From: Macrocystis pyrifera
Lineage: Eukaryota; Sar; Phaeophyceae; Laminariales; Laminariaceae
Assembly: GCA_031763025.1 (NCBI GenBank)
Contig: JASSKH010000020.1
Coordinates: 9,236,528 to 9,300,527, forward strand
DNA length: 64,000 nt
Direction of reading: 5' to 3'
Positions 30,353 through 42,087 of this stretch are shown piece after piece (the first letter of the stretch is position 1; each line of letters opens with the position of its first letter). A model generated the notes under the pieces. That model had not been told where the DNA came from and did not search any database. It saw only the letters and a list, made by a program, of their open reading frames with translations. The position numbers were made by a program, and so were the translations under genes.

Positions 30353-32640
30353 TTATATTTTTTGTTGTGGAGTACAATATTTCTCGTAGCACATTTCTTT
30401 ACAGAGTATAACCCGCGAAACGAAATACCGTTTGTGCGCACGCCCCTTATGATGTTCGCACTATTTCTTCCAGCTCCCGACTACGTACATGCAGAGCCGA
30501 GTTCACGTAGCAGACCTCTCTCCCTCCCCCCCCCACGGCGCTCACGTTCGCTTTTCTCGCGAGAATAGTTCAGGGTTTTCTTGTCTCCTCGACTCGCGCT
30601 GAATATGGCATACATACACACAGGCTTGATGATGTCCGCGTCTAGGTTGGCTTAGCAGGAATATACGCCTCGGGGGCTCGGCGGAGACTCGGACGCGCGG
30701 AATCGTACCCGATCCGTTGTACACCGTACGCCGTGCTCCCCAAAAAATATACCAGAACTTGAGCGTTTCTTCCGGCTTTTCCCCAGAACCTTTTACCTTT
30801 CAAAACATGCAATCAACAGCATGCAGCAAAAGGAAGCAAGACATCAGCTGCCCAGCCGCATGCACCTACAGAAAGTAAGAGTGCCGCAGCTGCTGCGCGC
30901 ACTTCATGGAGCTTCACCCGAACTGCGAGTCTGGGCTCCGTCTTGTGTTCTCCTGCGCTCGGTGTGAGTTTGTTGTGTTTGATGGCCGAAGGTGCTCGCC
31001 ATTTTGACATGGAAGCTGGTCGCGATATTGCTGTGCTGACGGCAGGAGCCTCCGTCGTTCAGCACAACTACACCAGACAGCATTATTACAGTCTCCTAGT
31101 CGCGGGCACCCACTGTCGAGGCGGCTGGGCTCCCCCAGCATCACAAATAGGAGTTCTGCAACCGACCGCGTTTCTGCCCTCCCCGCTGTACCCTTGTATG
31201 CTTGCTGGATGCACACTCACCTACAATCCCCGTGTGACAATTTAGGCTTGGTTTGTTCATGTCTGCATGTGCATGCAGCCAGTGTGACTACGTACGGGTT
31301 CGGAATTAAATTGTCATGTGTCCTGGCGGTTGTGCCGGGGTTCAAATCTTGGGGCGTTTCTTTCCACGCTAAGTTCAAAAACAAGGACAGAAACAGAGGG
31401 TCATAGTAAGCGTCAAAGTCGATGACGCTCCCAATTCTCTACTGTAGTTGCATGGTGTGGTCCATGCAAGGACATGCATGCCAGCGCATCAGCAATACAC
31501 CCGCGGACATGCCAGATGACGGTCCCCGGAAGCCACAGTCTTCTTCCGTCGTTGAAAATGCTACCGCGCGAGTATTGCTTTGAAGAATGCAAATCAACGG
31601 GCAGTGGAAACGCTAAATGAATCGTACGAGCAATGATATCTATATAGTGCACGTTCAGAGCTTAGCCGAAGGGAAGACGCCAGCGACAACGGGTTTCCTA
31701 GGATGCCGAGTAGCGCAAGAAAACACAAGGAGTTGCGCTGGAAATTAAATGTGGTGCGTGCTGGTTTGTATCTGGCGACATCCACACTACAAGTCGGCGA
31801 CAGGTTCAAACAACCTGCTGCGCGAGTTTCTAACGACAGCTATGCTACAACGGAGTGTATACACGGTAGTGTCTGCGGAGTTTACCACAACAGTTTCACT
31901 AGAAGACCGCTGGGGACACCGGCTTGGTTGGTTTTCGTGTACGCCTCACAAAAAGCTGGAACTATCGTACCAGTCGGATGGCAACGAAGACAGCACCTAT
32001 CGAAAACACAATTCATTGCGTTACGTACATGATGCACAACAAAAACAAAATGCACGGACCATCACAAATATTTGCCGGCATGTGTAGTACAGAAAAAACG
32101 CATGGCCAACGACAATGTTATCAAGTCGAGCATATAGTACCCGGTAAATGTAATTACGAGACAGCAGACAAACAGGTGCTCAGGTCAGGGGATGACAAGT
32201 CGAACCATAAATTTATCGCTAAAATCGTTGTTCACCACCAGGAGTTTTTAGAGAACATTACTTCAAGATGCAACCCTCACAATCCTTGTCTATAATAGTA
32301 GTCGGGTAGGGGGGTGGGGGGATACGCGAAAGGGCGGAAGAGGCTGCAAAACGATCTATCAAAGTACTACAGCAGTGTGATGACAGTTTCGAGTATGCAC
32401 TTGGGGACATCACCTTTCGTTGTTTGTCGTTTGCCGTTGGTCATCATTCATGCTCTAGAGGGCAGTTTCACGATTTTCGCGGTGCGACTCGTACGTGTGA
32501 TCGAATTAGACCCGACCGGGATCTATAAAGGCTTGATGATTGTTGGGGTTATGTTGCTGCCGTGTTGTCGTGTTGCTGCGTTGCTGTTGTTGTGTTGTTG
32601 TGTTGTTGCATTTCTTTTTAATCTGCAGTACCAGGTACAC
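30353..32640. other. Low-repeat interval with unrecognised open frames
   Basis: The least repetitive stretch in the window. Plus frames at 30943-31245, 31703-32032, 31749-32087 and 31924-32295 overlap in different frames. The last contains IVPGKCNYETADKQVLRSGD and VVHHQEFLENITSRC. No domain is recognised and no consistent exon structure could be built. A B-box-like GGGGTTCAAATCTTGGGG occurs at 31337-31354 without a matching A box. TACCAGGTA lies at 32629. Confidence 0.3.
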
Positions 32641-32656
32641 CGTATATGTGTACAGG

Positions 32657-32769
32657 TATTACGGAGGGGCATAGTAAATAGGACCAAATATTGTTCGTAA
32701 ACATATGAAAATATATGGGTGTATATGTGTACCGTAGGTCTTATTAACTGTGGTCCCTATATAGTAATA
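32657..32769 (-). mobile_element. Family A MITE
   Basis: TATTACGGAGGGGCATAGTA...TTAACTGTGGTCCCTATATAGTAATA. The right terminus is degraded. Confidence 0.85.
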
Positions 32770-33334
32770 GAAGGCTTGACAAGCTAGCCGCATCTGCCAC
32801 GCTCCTCGTTCCCACCGTTCTTGGAATGAGGGGCAAACCTCAAGAGAGGGTGAAGCGCAGCCAGAGTTTCCCAATCCCTTCGTCTAATCACCGGGTGTGG
32901 GGGTGGGGTTGGTGGTACAAGAAGGGACTTAAACGACTGAAACTGTATCTAGAACTGCGACAGCGTGCCGATATTCACCAAAATTGGATATAAAGACATT
33001 TGTCGTCTGCGTTTCATCTTTTTTTGTCGTTTGCTCGTTTGTTCGTTCGTTTTCTTTTCGTGTTTACCGTGCGAAACTTACACCGAACTGATCGAGATAC
33101 CGCCGAGTTCTACACACGGCTGAGGTTGAGGCCGTCCGTCTTGTGCTGTTCGAAGTGAACGCCGTGCTGAGGTCGGCAAGAGATCGGCCTCTGCGTCTCT
33201 AAATGGGACTGTGCACCTCAAAAACACAACCATGAAGAAGGAACCACCACCACCATCGCCACTACGAGCGAGAAGCTACTCACTTATGGTGGCGTTTGTG
33301 GTGGTGACTACTTCTGCTCGGGATGGTTGCGATT
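32770..33334. other. No gene recognised
   Basis: GT-rich and mixed sequence; a GTTTGCTCGTTTGTTCGTTC patch lies near 33028. Nothing assignable. Confidence 0.4.
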
Positions 33335-33400
33335 ATTGTGGTGGTGGTGGTGGTGGTGGTGGTGATGTTGTGGTGGTGGTGGTGGTGGTGGTAGTGGTAC
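33335..33400. repeat. (GGT)n array
   Basis: About 20 GGT/GTG triplets with one interruption. The minus-strand frame 33308-33964 (poly-His/Pro) and the plus frame 33211-33594 derive their length from this and neighbouring triplets. Confidence 0.9.
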
Positions 33401-34017
33401 TGTGCTCGCCGGCGTCTGCATATCACGCCGTTGTTCGAGCTGTTGTTGGTGTGCTAATACAACTATTCGTCGGGCATCACCACCTCCATTCACCACTGCC
33501 ACCACCAGCAGATAAGGAGCTGTCCACTCTTGGTGGTGATGGTGGTGATAGTGGTGGTAGTGTGTTTCGTGGCGCTCGCTCGTTGGGGTTGTAATATTCG
33601 TGTCGCGGCAGCTCTTGGTGTTGTTGGCAGGCAAGCTGGCTACCCCACCGTGCGCGCCACCAACACCGACGTCCAAAGCGTTCGGTGTGATGAAGGTGCA
33701 CAGCAGCAGCAGACTACGCAGCAGCAGGAGACGATACAGCATACAAGAAAAGAATGAAGAGGGGCTGAAATTGCACCTCTCGTCTTGAGCCTCTGTATTC
33801 CGGGTTCCTGATGCCGTAGAGATCTTAGGATGATGAACACGGACACACACACGCAGAAACACCGTTCGTGGTTGTCTCAGGGGGAAGATAAAAAACGCGA
33901 CTGCTGTTGTACCGCGGCTGCCTAGCATGTGGCATGCGAAGACAGGGCCGCTGTGGTGTTTCATAATAGCACCAGAGCGAAACGAAGAGGATGGTGGAAA
34001 AATGAAAACAAATGAGA
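33401..34017. other. CAG/GGT triplet patches, no supported gene
   Basis: GGT patches (33530-33560) and CAGCAG (33700-33730). Long frames on both strands follow the triplet period. Nothing recognised. Confidence 0.4.
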
Positions 34018-34276
34018 GGCGTTCTACGATAGAGGTTCACCCTTCATTTGTCTGAAGCTCCTCACTTGAGGAGCTCCGTACATGACACCTCACCGGAACA
34101 CCGACTTCAGCAAAACTCAAATTGCATCCCGACGAATAATCCCATGGCTCAGGTAGACAAACCTGTCATTTTACGAAACCGAGATTGACCTTCCGACGAT
34201 TTCGGGTTGCGGAGCCCCGTCGGCCAGAAAACATTTCAGCGGAAACGCGCTGCATGCATCTGTCGTAGAACGCGTC
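34018..34276 (+). mobile_element. Family C TIR element, best-preserved copy
   Basis: GGCGTTCTACGATAGAGG at the left and TGTCGTAGAACGCG at the right, about 258 bp. The internal blocks CAAATTGCATCCCGACGAAT, TTTTACGAAACCGAGATTGA and CTTCCGACGATTTCGGGTTG are shared with 10.9 and 15.2 kb. No ORF. A target duplication could not be resolved. Confidence 0.8.
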
Positions 34277-35098
34277 ATGACAAGTTGGGGTTTCTATCGG
34301 CTTGCTTGGCTCTGGCCCGGCGGAAAGCGATTCCACGGAAAGAGCAAAAGGTTGCCGAGACTTGGAACGCCCAGAGCACGCGCCACATGGGCCGGTCGGG
34401 CCCCAAACATACGTTTAGTGTGCGTGCTCCGCAACCGAGAGCTCGAGAAAGAACACGCGGCCAGTAAATGAAAGGTTTCCGGTGTGCAACCAAAGGGAAC
34501 TGAGTTATTATGTCCACATGCATGCGTGTGATGGAAATTGTAGTTCGGGCAGATACGTATTTATCGTAGACCTCGGAATCAAACATTTACCGATCACCGG
34601 ACGACACAAACGTCAAGCCTGCCTATAAAAAGGGCGTGCCGAGCCAGCGGTATCAGGTCGCAAACGACTCCTTCGTTACGAGGGATTGTCGACCTCTAAT
34701 CATTGTGGAACCAAACTTGCTGGGTCCTGAAACAACGTCACTGCGAAACCAGCCCCGAAGAGGGCATTACTATTATTAATAATAGCTCCAAATGAAAATA
34801 TACATATATATATGCATATATTACTGCAGTAATTTATCACACCAGGTACTCATACTACTGCTGTACATGTCAGAAACCTGGCACGCATGTATAAAAAAAA
34901 AATACTGGTTTGATGCGTCGTACTCTGCTTGTAGTCCACTTCGTAGCAAAAATAATTTTCACTTTCTTTCGCAACTTTGCCTTTCAAATTGGGTACTTGA
35001 GAGTGGAAAAACGAACTTTGGCAGGCGTCACGACAACAGTACGAAAAAATTCGCGGCTGGACTTCTTATTAAAAAACTACCAGGTAGGCCTGGTATGT
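34277..35098. other. No gene recognised
   Basis: Frames at 34207-34467 and 34275-34586 overlap family C and lack motifs. A TATTAATA motif lies at 34774 and TACCAGGTA at 35078. Confidence 0.35.
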
Positions 35099-35100
35099 GT

Positions 35101-35221
35101 TATTACGTGGGACCACATAGTTTAATAGTAAACAGGACTTACGGCACAGACAAAAAACTATATAAGTACCTCCTTTTTCCGCCAATATTTGGTCCTATAT
35201 TTACTATGGTCCCCCGTAATA
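35101..35221 (+). mobile_element. Family A MITE with TA-bounded insertion in the arm
   Basis: TATTACGTGGGACCACATAG, then TTTAATAGTAAACAGGAC; right end TTACTATGGTCCCCCGTAATA. CATAGTAAAC of other copies reads CATAGTTTAATAGTAAAC here, an 8-bp gain, possibly another imperfect footprint. Confidence 0.9.
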
Positions 35222-37140
35222 GTTCGTTATTTAGCTACTACGTACGTACGGACGTACACTGCTGTTCCTATTTTCCTCAGTTTGCCGGCAACTTTGATTC
35301 TCCTTGATGCACAAAATATACCTTTCGCACATACATACGTCCAGCCGTGACTTTTTTGTTGTTGTTACACATAACAGAGCCAAATAAATGTTATTGTTTA
35401 ACAAGTGGCGTCGTCGGCAGGATATATAGCTGACCTGGTACCGGCAAGTATAAATCAATAGGAGCTACAAAGGTATTTATTGCTTGAGAAGAAGAAAAAA
35501 ACAAGGGAAAAAATGAAACAGAAGAACAAGCAGAACATAAAGAAGAGGAAAAAAAAAAAATAGGAGGAGAATCCCGCAAGCCTTTCTTTGTTGTATTTTC
35601 ATTAAAGAAAACTTGATTTTTGTGGAGCAGCAGCGTTTGTTTGCCTGTCCCTCGTGCAATTTTTGTGCTATATTAATTTCTATTACGTGAGCATTATCGT
35701 AGCTATGTGAAACGGTGTGATACAACAGCAGTACAACTTCGACTCCAAAAATATACGGATAACTTTCCAAATCTTCCACTTTGAGCTACGGTATTAATTA
35801 TCATATACCGTGTAAAAAAACTGTACATCCATTTTGACTTCCGATTATTATGTAGTATATAATTTTTTTTTAATGTAGATAGATACATTTTGACTTCCGA
35901 TTATTTTCGATTGGTTGACGGAAACGGCCCTCAACAGCCCATCAGATTCTCGTCGCGGGTGACTCTACGGCTCTACGGGCAACGAAATTAATTTGTTTTC
36001 ATCGATAGAGCTTTAGGACTGACTGACTGCAGTCACAGCCAGCCCGGTGTGTTTGGGGACAAAAACCACTCAATTTTTAGCAGCTTGACCCCAAGACAGG
36101 CAAAGCGTGATCCTTGCGCTATGTATCATGAAAAATCCCGACAAAGAACAGCGACACTACATACATGACACCTCGTGCCATTTACCTGATTTTTTATACT
36201 GGTATCATATATTATACTGGTCGGTGTCGGTATTAAAATAGTACTGGTCTGCTGCCTTTTTCTAAAGTGAAGTAAATGCATGACAAAAATAGAATTTTGC
36301 TCGTGGTCAGCAGCGACAAATTACCCCGGGAGTCCGACGCCTTTGATTGGCTGACGGAGAAACAAATTGCTCGGCATCTCCGGATATCATGACACTTGGT
36401 ACTACCAGCCATGTAGAATTTCTCGGAAATTTATGTTGTGCGTGGGTCTGAGATTGGCTGGTGGGTTTTCGGGGCCCCCTCGATGTCAGACCTGAGAGAT
36501 TTTAATTTTTATGCGGCAATCACAAAAACTATTAATATTTAATAGCCTCTTGCACGTATCATAGCATTTTGTAGCCTAAAATAAATGAGAATACTACTTC
36601 TTACCTGTATTTCGTATTGAAAAAAAAAAAACACAATAATATATTACTATGGAGATAGCAGTTGTAAAGGGTATGTTGGTGAAGCTGTGAAAGCTGTGAC
36701 CTTTCGTATTTGACAGATTTTGTTTTGTATTTTCTCGTGCACCGCCGACGCTCCACACACCATCTTCCTTGATATTGGTTTCTTGGGCAACAGTTTTTAT
36801 TTTTCGACAAATTTCAATTTTTCCACTTTGCATAATCAATCGAATACATACATACCTATATATGCATAGGGACACATTTACATGGAGATATAAATCAAGT
36901 TTTGCACTCAACACACACGGGTTGCTACATCAACATACATATATATATATCAAGGTTGTATCTTTTTAATAGTAGGCGCTAATCCATACACGGCGGCAAT
37001 ACATATATATGTATATATGTATAGTATGTATATACAAAAGTTGCGCGGGTCTGCCGTGGATAATCTCCCTTGGTTGATCCGCTTTATTTACTTGCTCTGC
37101 TGGCTCGGGGTGTGTGGGCTATAACGAACGAACGACATAT
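35222..37140. other. AT-rich region without a recognised gene
   Basis: AT-rich sequence with an A10 run (35550-35560), a duplicated CATTTTGACTTCCGATTATT (35831 and 35887), TATTAATA (36530) and TATATA runs near 36940 and 37010. Short frames only. Confidence 0.4.
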
Positions 37141-37954
37141 ATATCAGCCCAAAAGCAACCGCAGCAGTACCAGCGGCAGCAGCAGCAGCAGATCGCCCTC
37201 ACTTTTTTTTCGTAGTTTTACACGGCCATCAAGTTTTCTCTTGTCCCTTCTGCTGCTGCTGCTTCTTATGCTGGCAGCTTGGTGGTGCTCCTTGTGTAGG
37301 CTGTGTTCCGGGTAACATAGCTGAAGTGCGCGGAGCGCCCTCTGCCCCGTCGACTACCACCACTCACTACAAAACACTGTACTACTCTCGGCCGCCGCCA
37401 GCGCAAGACAAGGCGGCTGGGAAGGAAACAAAAGGGCCTTACAACAAGCAGCTACTATAGCTATCTGGCTGTAATACTGAGGAGGAGCATCGGACTGGTG
37501 AGAGAGGCTGAGCTTATTTTATATTCAGGTACGATGATTAATCATCATGTAATATATACCAGGTACAACACAGCAGCATTGGGCAGTGAGCCGTGAGCAG
37601 TACTAACTAATAGTGTTGTAGTACGCCAGGTACGGTACCTGGTACGTGTCTCACCCTGAGCTACTTGGCACAGTAACGCAGCAGGCACAAAATGCATTAT
37701 TAGATGGAGTTGGAACCGATTTGGGCGAACATCATGCATGATCAACAAACACATCGTTGTGCGCCGCAGTACTTACTTACTGTAGTATGCTGTGTGTAGT
37801 AAAATAGTACCACCAGTAGTTATGGCGATCAAGGTACAGCACAGCAGTCAGTGTGTTCTTTTCACAATATAATGTAATATAATATAATAGTACGTTCCAC
37901 GAGCAACGATACCACCAGATACAATACAAGGTAAATGCAGCAACAACGGCGAGC

Positions 37955-37994
<40 letters not shown>

Positions 37995-40128
37995 CAGCTC
38001 GTTTTATGGTTGCGGCGTAAGACAAGAGGGATCCCCTAACTATATAGGGAGATCCCCTAACTCGCAACACGGCTCTCTCTCTGGAACTGGCTACCTCTGC
38101 TGTGTTGTATCGAACTGGCTATATACGCCTCTTAATAGAGCTGCTGGCTGACTCAACCCTCAAAGCTAACGTTTTGTGCACCCGGTACCTGGATACGGCG
38201 TGGTGGTGTCTTGTATCTGAAGCTTGGGGAAGGGATTTTTAGCCCACGGCAACTTGCTACGAGTACCAGGGTGTGTGGTTTTTAATCTCGCTGTTGTCTC
38301 TCGTGTCTCTCTCTCGAACGCCCACAACCAACAACAATAAAAACAATCAACTACAGAAGGACATCGATATCTCTCTGTCGGGAAACGTTTTCGCTAAAAT
38401 AAATATAACGATCGTTGTAAGTGGTCGAGTTGATGACAATTAAACCTACCTGGTACTCTTCTCGCGCACAGGGGCAAGACAAAACGCGCAACGTGAGAAG
38501 GAAGAGGTTGGCTGGTGGTTCATCCCAACCAAGCCTTTTTTCTCACTGCTGCTGCTGCTGCTGTTGCTGCTGTGGTTCGTTGCCCGGCAGCCAGCTGAGG
38601 TGAGGCTCGCACCCAGACGAGCGGCGAATCTTGAGCGAATCAAACCGGTTTTTCTTTTTTTGTCTCGCCTTTGTTTTTTTTGTGGGCCAGGCTTGCTTCT
38701 AGCTTTTTGTGTAACATGTGATCACATGCTATCTATATACAGCAGTATAGATAAATAAATGTACAAGTTTGCAACAACACATACACTTTTTTGTACACCG
38801 GCCTAGGGTACTGGAATAAAAATATTATCCACATACTTTAATCAGTATGTACCCGGTATGTATACAAAAGTAAACTACAGTATGCTTTAGTAGTGGTGCC
38901 AAGTACCAAGCTATAATAGTATATAATTGGTTGGTATGTTGATATTACTCTAGTGTTCGTACTTCGACGCACTGCTTCTGTAACATCTGCTAAAATAATG
39001 TTGTTGTATACCAGGTGGTATTCGCAGTAAAATCCTGAACACCAAAACAAAACGAAAAAGAAATGGACGCGAGCAAGTTGGTTGCACATTTTTTGCAGCA
39101 TAGACAGCAGTACCTCCTGGTACGTATAATACCGTGTAAAAACACAAACGAATTACTACAATACAGCAGTTGTATTCGTGGTAGCTGGTATGAATATAAT
39201 TTTACTGCTGGTGTTGTGGTACTACTGTAGTCTGTTCACCTACATGTTGCAACCTGATCAAAGGCATACGGGAGGGGGTACGAGAGTGTTGGTGGGTCAT
39301 GATGATGGTCAGATCGAGATCATATCAGGCACCAAGCAAGGAAAACGACGAGCGATAACCATACAAGCGATCGTGCTCCGTCCATCTTCTGTGCTTTCGA
39401 AGTACACCGCAGCGGCATTGGAGCCAAAGACATAGTTGAAGCATTTCCATCATGCTACACATAACCGGGAGGTACGTCCTAAAAGTCTATAGCCAGCCGG
39501 AGGTACACCTGCAGGCAGGTATTAATAGCTGATAGTAGGTCGGAAAGCAGCAGCAGCTATTTATATACCAGGTACCAGTTAAGTATATAATTTCTGCATC
39601 TACTAATACCTGTGGTACACATGCAGTATTAATAGTACATGATTTAAAATACCAGGCTTGGAGTGCACGTACCTGGTATACATTTGGCTCTCATGATAGT
39701 AATATGTGCCGCTGTAGCTGATACATACTCTTTCGGGGCACCGAAGTAATCAAGACCCATCATGTAGACAAAAACATATATATTGCGGTATCGTTAGAAG
39801 GCATATGTATTTAAGTCCTGATTACTTAGTATGACCGTAAATAAAACTGTTTTTCTATAATAACCACGCGCGTGCGTCTACCAGGTATAATATCATACTG
39901 GTATGACAAACCACGAGGTAAAAGGGTAATCTATACGGACGGGTGGGTAACCACAGGCCACAACGTAGCTGCTAACACTGAAGAGGGGCAATACCTGCGG
40001 TGGTACTGCTGTAGATAAAGGATACGCTGAAATCTGAAAGGGTCTTCAGGCTGATGTTTCGTGTGCAAGTACATATCATCAGCGGTGTGTGCTCTTCACG
40101 TTTTTGAGTACTCGCCGCGTGCCGATTC
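37141..40128. repeat. Triplet-repeat and TACCWGGTA-rich region
   Basis: (CAG)n lies at 37955-37990 and (CTG)n at 37250-37265 and 38547-38575. TACCAGGTA/TACCTGGTA motifs occur at 37557, 37636, 38447, 39566, 39670 and 39879, and TATTAATA at 39520 and 39627. Short frames here have no domain. A plus frame (39178-39435) contains LFTYMLQPDQRHTGGGTRVL, unrecognised. Confidence 0.5.
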
Positions 40129-40262
40129 TTAACCCTTTTAGAACCGCAGTCCTACTCGGGGACAAATTACTTAGAATTTGACTGGTTTGTCCCCGAAAGG
40201 GGAGTGCAGTACTAAAAGAAGAAGTAAACAAGCCCTGTGGTCACAAAAAACACGACACAGCA
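40085..40262. repeat. Dispersed repeat D, interrupted by a family B element
   Basis: GTGTGTGCTCTTCACG, then GCCGATTCTT, and after the family B insert GCCCTGTGGTCACAAAAAAC and ACGACACAG. The uninterrupted relatives are at 50953-51085 and 60121-60257. Confidence 0.6.
40129..40218. mobile_element. Family B palindromic MITE, piggyBac-like ends
   Basis: TTAA, then CCCTTTTAGAACCGCAGTCC, loop near TTAGAATTTGAC, and the second arm TTTGTCCCCGAAAGGGGAGT, GCAGTACTAAAAG. The arms are inverted repeats. The right TTAA is lost (GAAG). Confidence 0.75.
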
Positions 40263-40379
40263 GTCAGAGGCACCAAATTGTAAAGCTGTCAAATGCAATG
40301 CCATCTTATAATTGTACTGGGTACGTCAGGCACGGCATATACGTCCACACAACTACAGAGTGGTACTGCTTTAGCTCTT

Positions 40380-40479
40380 TTAACCCATTTAGTACTACTG
40401 CAGTTCCGATTTGGGGACGAACCACTCTAATTCCAAGTGGTTTGTCGCCACGTCAGGACTGCAGTACCAAAAGGGTTAA
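40380..40479. mobile_element. Family B palindromic MITE with TTAA at both ends
   Basis: TTAA + CCCATTTAGTACTACTGCAG ... GACTGCAGTACCAAAAGGG + TTAA. The 4-bp TTAA duplication and CCC start match piggyBac-superfamily rules. Between the arms lies CTCTAATTCCAAG. Almost the whole element could fold as one hairpin. Confidence 0.85.
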
Positions 40480-40939
40480 CACTGCAGTGAGTCTCGCTTT
40501 GGGGACCAACTGGGGACAACACTGCGCAGAATTGGCATCGTTTGTCCTAAAAATAGGGCTTCAGTACTACTACCTGTAAAAGGGATAATAAGCCATCGTA
40601 TTTTAGTAGCAATCCCTCGTTGAGGCGAGGAGGCTAAAAAATCCCGATTAACCGCCGCACTCCCAGCCGCCTGGACTAAATTGTATACACATCATTTCAT
40701 AGCAGTAGTATTAATAGTCGCCATGTTGACACAAATAGCAGAACTTTTTCGTCACTTTAGTCGCGGTGGAAAAACTATGGGTGAGACGGCACTTCCCAAA
40801 GTTGTGAACACCACTTATCACCACAGGTTTGTATCGGTTTCATTTCATTTTGTTGCAATTTTATCTGTAAATAATTATATAAAAATAATGTTCGAAAATT
40901 TATGAGTGCTTGTAAAATTCAGTAAAAATGGAATATAGA
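40480..40939. other. No gene recognised
   Basis: AT-rich; a plus frame at 40681-40905 is unrecognised. TATTAATA at 40709. Confidence 0.35.
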
Positions 40940-40949
40940 CGGGAGGAGA

Positions 40950-41036
40950 CGTACTACGCAGCTGCTTCCAAAGTTGAGTATCAACTACTTAAGCAGTCGA
41001 ACTCACAGCTGACGTATTTCATAAATTTATAAAATG
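40950..41036. repeat. 80-bp repeat unit, isolated copy
   Basis: CTACGCAGCTGCTTCCAAAG, TTGAGTATCAACTACTTAAG, CAGTCGAACTCACAGCTGAC and GTATTTCATAAATTTATAAA, the same unit as the tandem array at 41.57 kb. Confidence 0.85.
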
Positions 41037-41178
41037 AAATGAAAAGGTTTCTACATGTTGCAACATCATATCAACATCCCTTGTTCGGGTTATATAAAAA
41101 ATGGTTTTTCAAATTGTCCTGTTGACCCGGGCAGCATCCAGGGGAGCCGCTGGCCTATATCTTTGACAAGGAATCACA

Positions 41179-41511
41179 TTTTTTTTTTTTTTTTTTTTAT
41201 CATCACTTTTACTTTCCAGCCCACTCGTAGGAGGTTTTACCCTCGACGATCTTCTGGACAAGCCGTGGTCACAGGTGTCGCCCCTTCTCCCCCCCGGTAC
41301 GGGCCTTTAGTTTTTATCGCGCATAGGGTTCAGCATTCCCACTGCTCGTCGATTTTCATCGAATGTACAGCGAACTCACGCTCTCGCGCTTTCCGCTAAA
41401 ATCAATTTTATGCAAGAAAAAGTCCCTATGAGCATGCACTCGGTGAGACTCGAACTCACGAAATTGATCTTGATAGGCTCGCGGACCACCTACCAAGCCA
41501 CCGGGGACGCC
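41179..41511 (-). mobile_element. tRNA-derived SINE, full-length
   Basis: On the minus strand the element starts GCGTCCCCGGTGGCTTGGTA (A-box region GTGGCTTGGTAGGTGG), followed about 45 bp on by GAGTTCGAGTCTCACCGAG (B box). It runs through a ~240-bp body and ends AAAGTGATGAT plus about 20 A (41179-41198 as T). This is the layout of a pol III-transcribed SINE. The minus-strand frame at 41356-41601 crosses it and is not a gene. Relatives lie at 3.2, 8.0 and 58.2 kb; it depends on an unidentified LINE for movement. Confidence 0.9.
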
Positions 41512-41573
41512 GGCATATAGAATACGAGCGCTCGATTTGTTCATCACAATACTTGTAATATAGACGAGGCGTA

Positions 41574-41888
41574 TTACGCAGCTTGCAAAGTTGAGTATCA
41601 ACTATTTAATCAGTCGAACTCACAGCTGACGTATTTCAAAATTTATTAAAAAGTTACGCAGCTTGCAAAGTTGAGTATCAACTATTTAATCAGTCGAACT
41701 CACAGCTGACGTATTTCAAAAATTATAAAAAATTACGCAGCTTGCAAAGTTGATTATCAACTATTTAATCAGTCGAACTCACAGATGACGTACTTCAAAA
41801 ATTATAAAAAATTACGCAGCTTGCAAAGTTGATTATCAACTATTTAATCAGTCGAACTCACAGATGACGTACTTCAAAATTTATAAAA
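41574..41888. repeat. Tandem array of four 79-80-bp units
   Basis: Units start at 41574, 41654, 41733 and 41812: TTACGCAGCTTGCAAAGTTG, AGTATCAACTATTTAATCAG, TCGAACTCACAGCTGACGTA, then TTTCAAAAATTATAAAAA. The last two share substitutions (GATTATCAAC, AGATGACG), showing recent duplication. GTTGAGTATCAAC and AGTCGAACT are internal near-palindromes. Confidence 0.95.
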
Positions 41889-41988
41889 AAAAAAAACGTC
41901 AGCTGCTGTGAGTTGCACTGATTGAAGAGTTTTGCTACCATGCGCTGCTGTACAATGTAGTCAATAGGCAGGTAATCACGTAAGCTTA

Positions 41989-42087
41989 TTAACCCTTTTA
42001 GTACTGCACTCCCGTTTCGGGGACAAACCAGTCAAATTCTAAGTAATTTGTCCCCAAAATGAGACTGCGGTTCTAAAAGTGGGAACG
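41989..42087. mobile_element. Family B palindromic MITE
   Basis: TTAA + CCCTTTTAGTACTGCACTCC ... GAGACTGCGGTTCTAAAAGT + GGGAAC. Left TTAA present, right TTAA mutated. Confidence 0.85.

Noticed and set aside
31320-31360. Possible tRNA from the B-box-like GGGGTTCAAATC
   Set aside because: No A box or acceptor stem in the correct position.
33211-33964. Plus and minus frames of 127 and 218 codons
   Set aside because: Val/Gly- and His/Pro-rich tracts come from GGT arrays; the remainder has no recognised domain.
37955-37990. CRISPR-like or other array of short repeats
   Set aside because: It is a simple CAG microsatellite; there are no spacers, and the window is eukaryotic.
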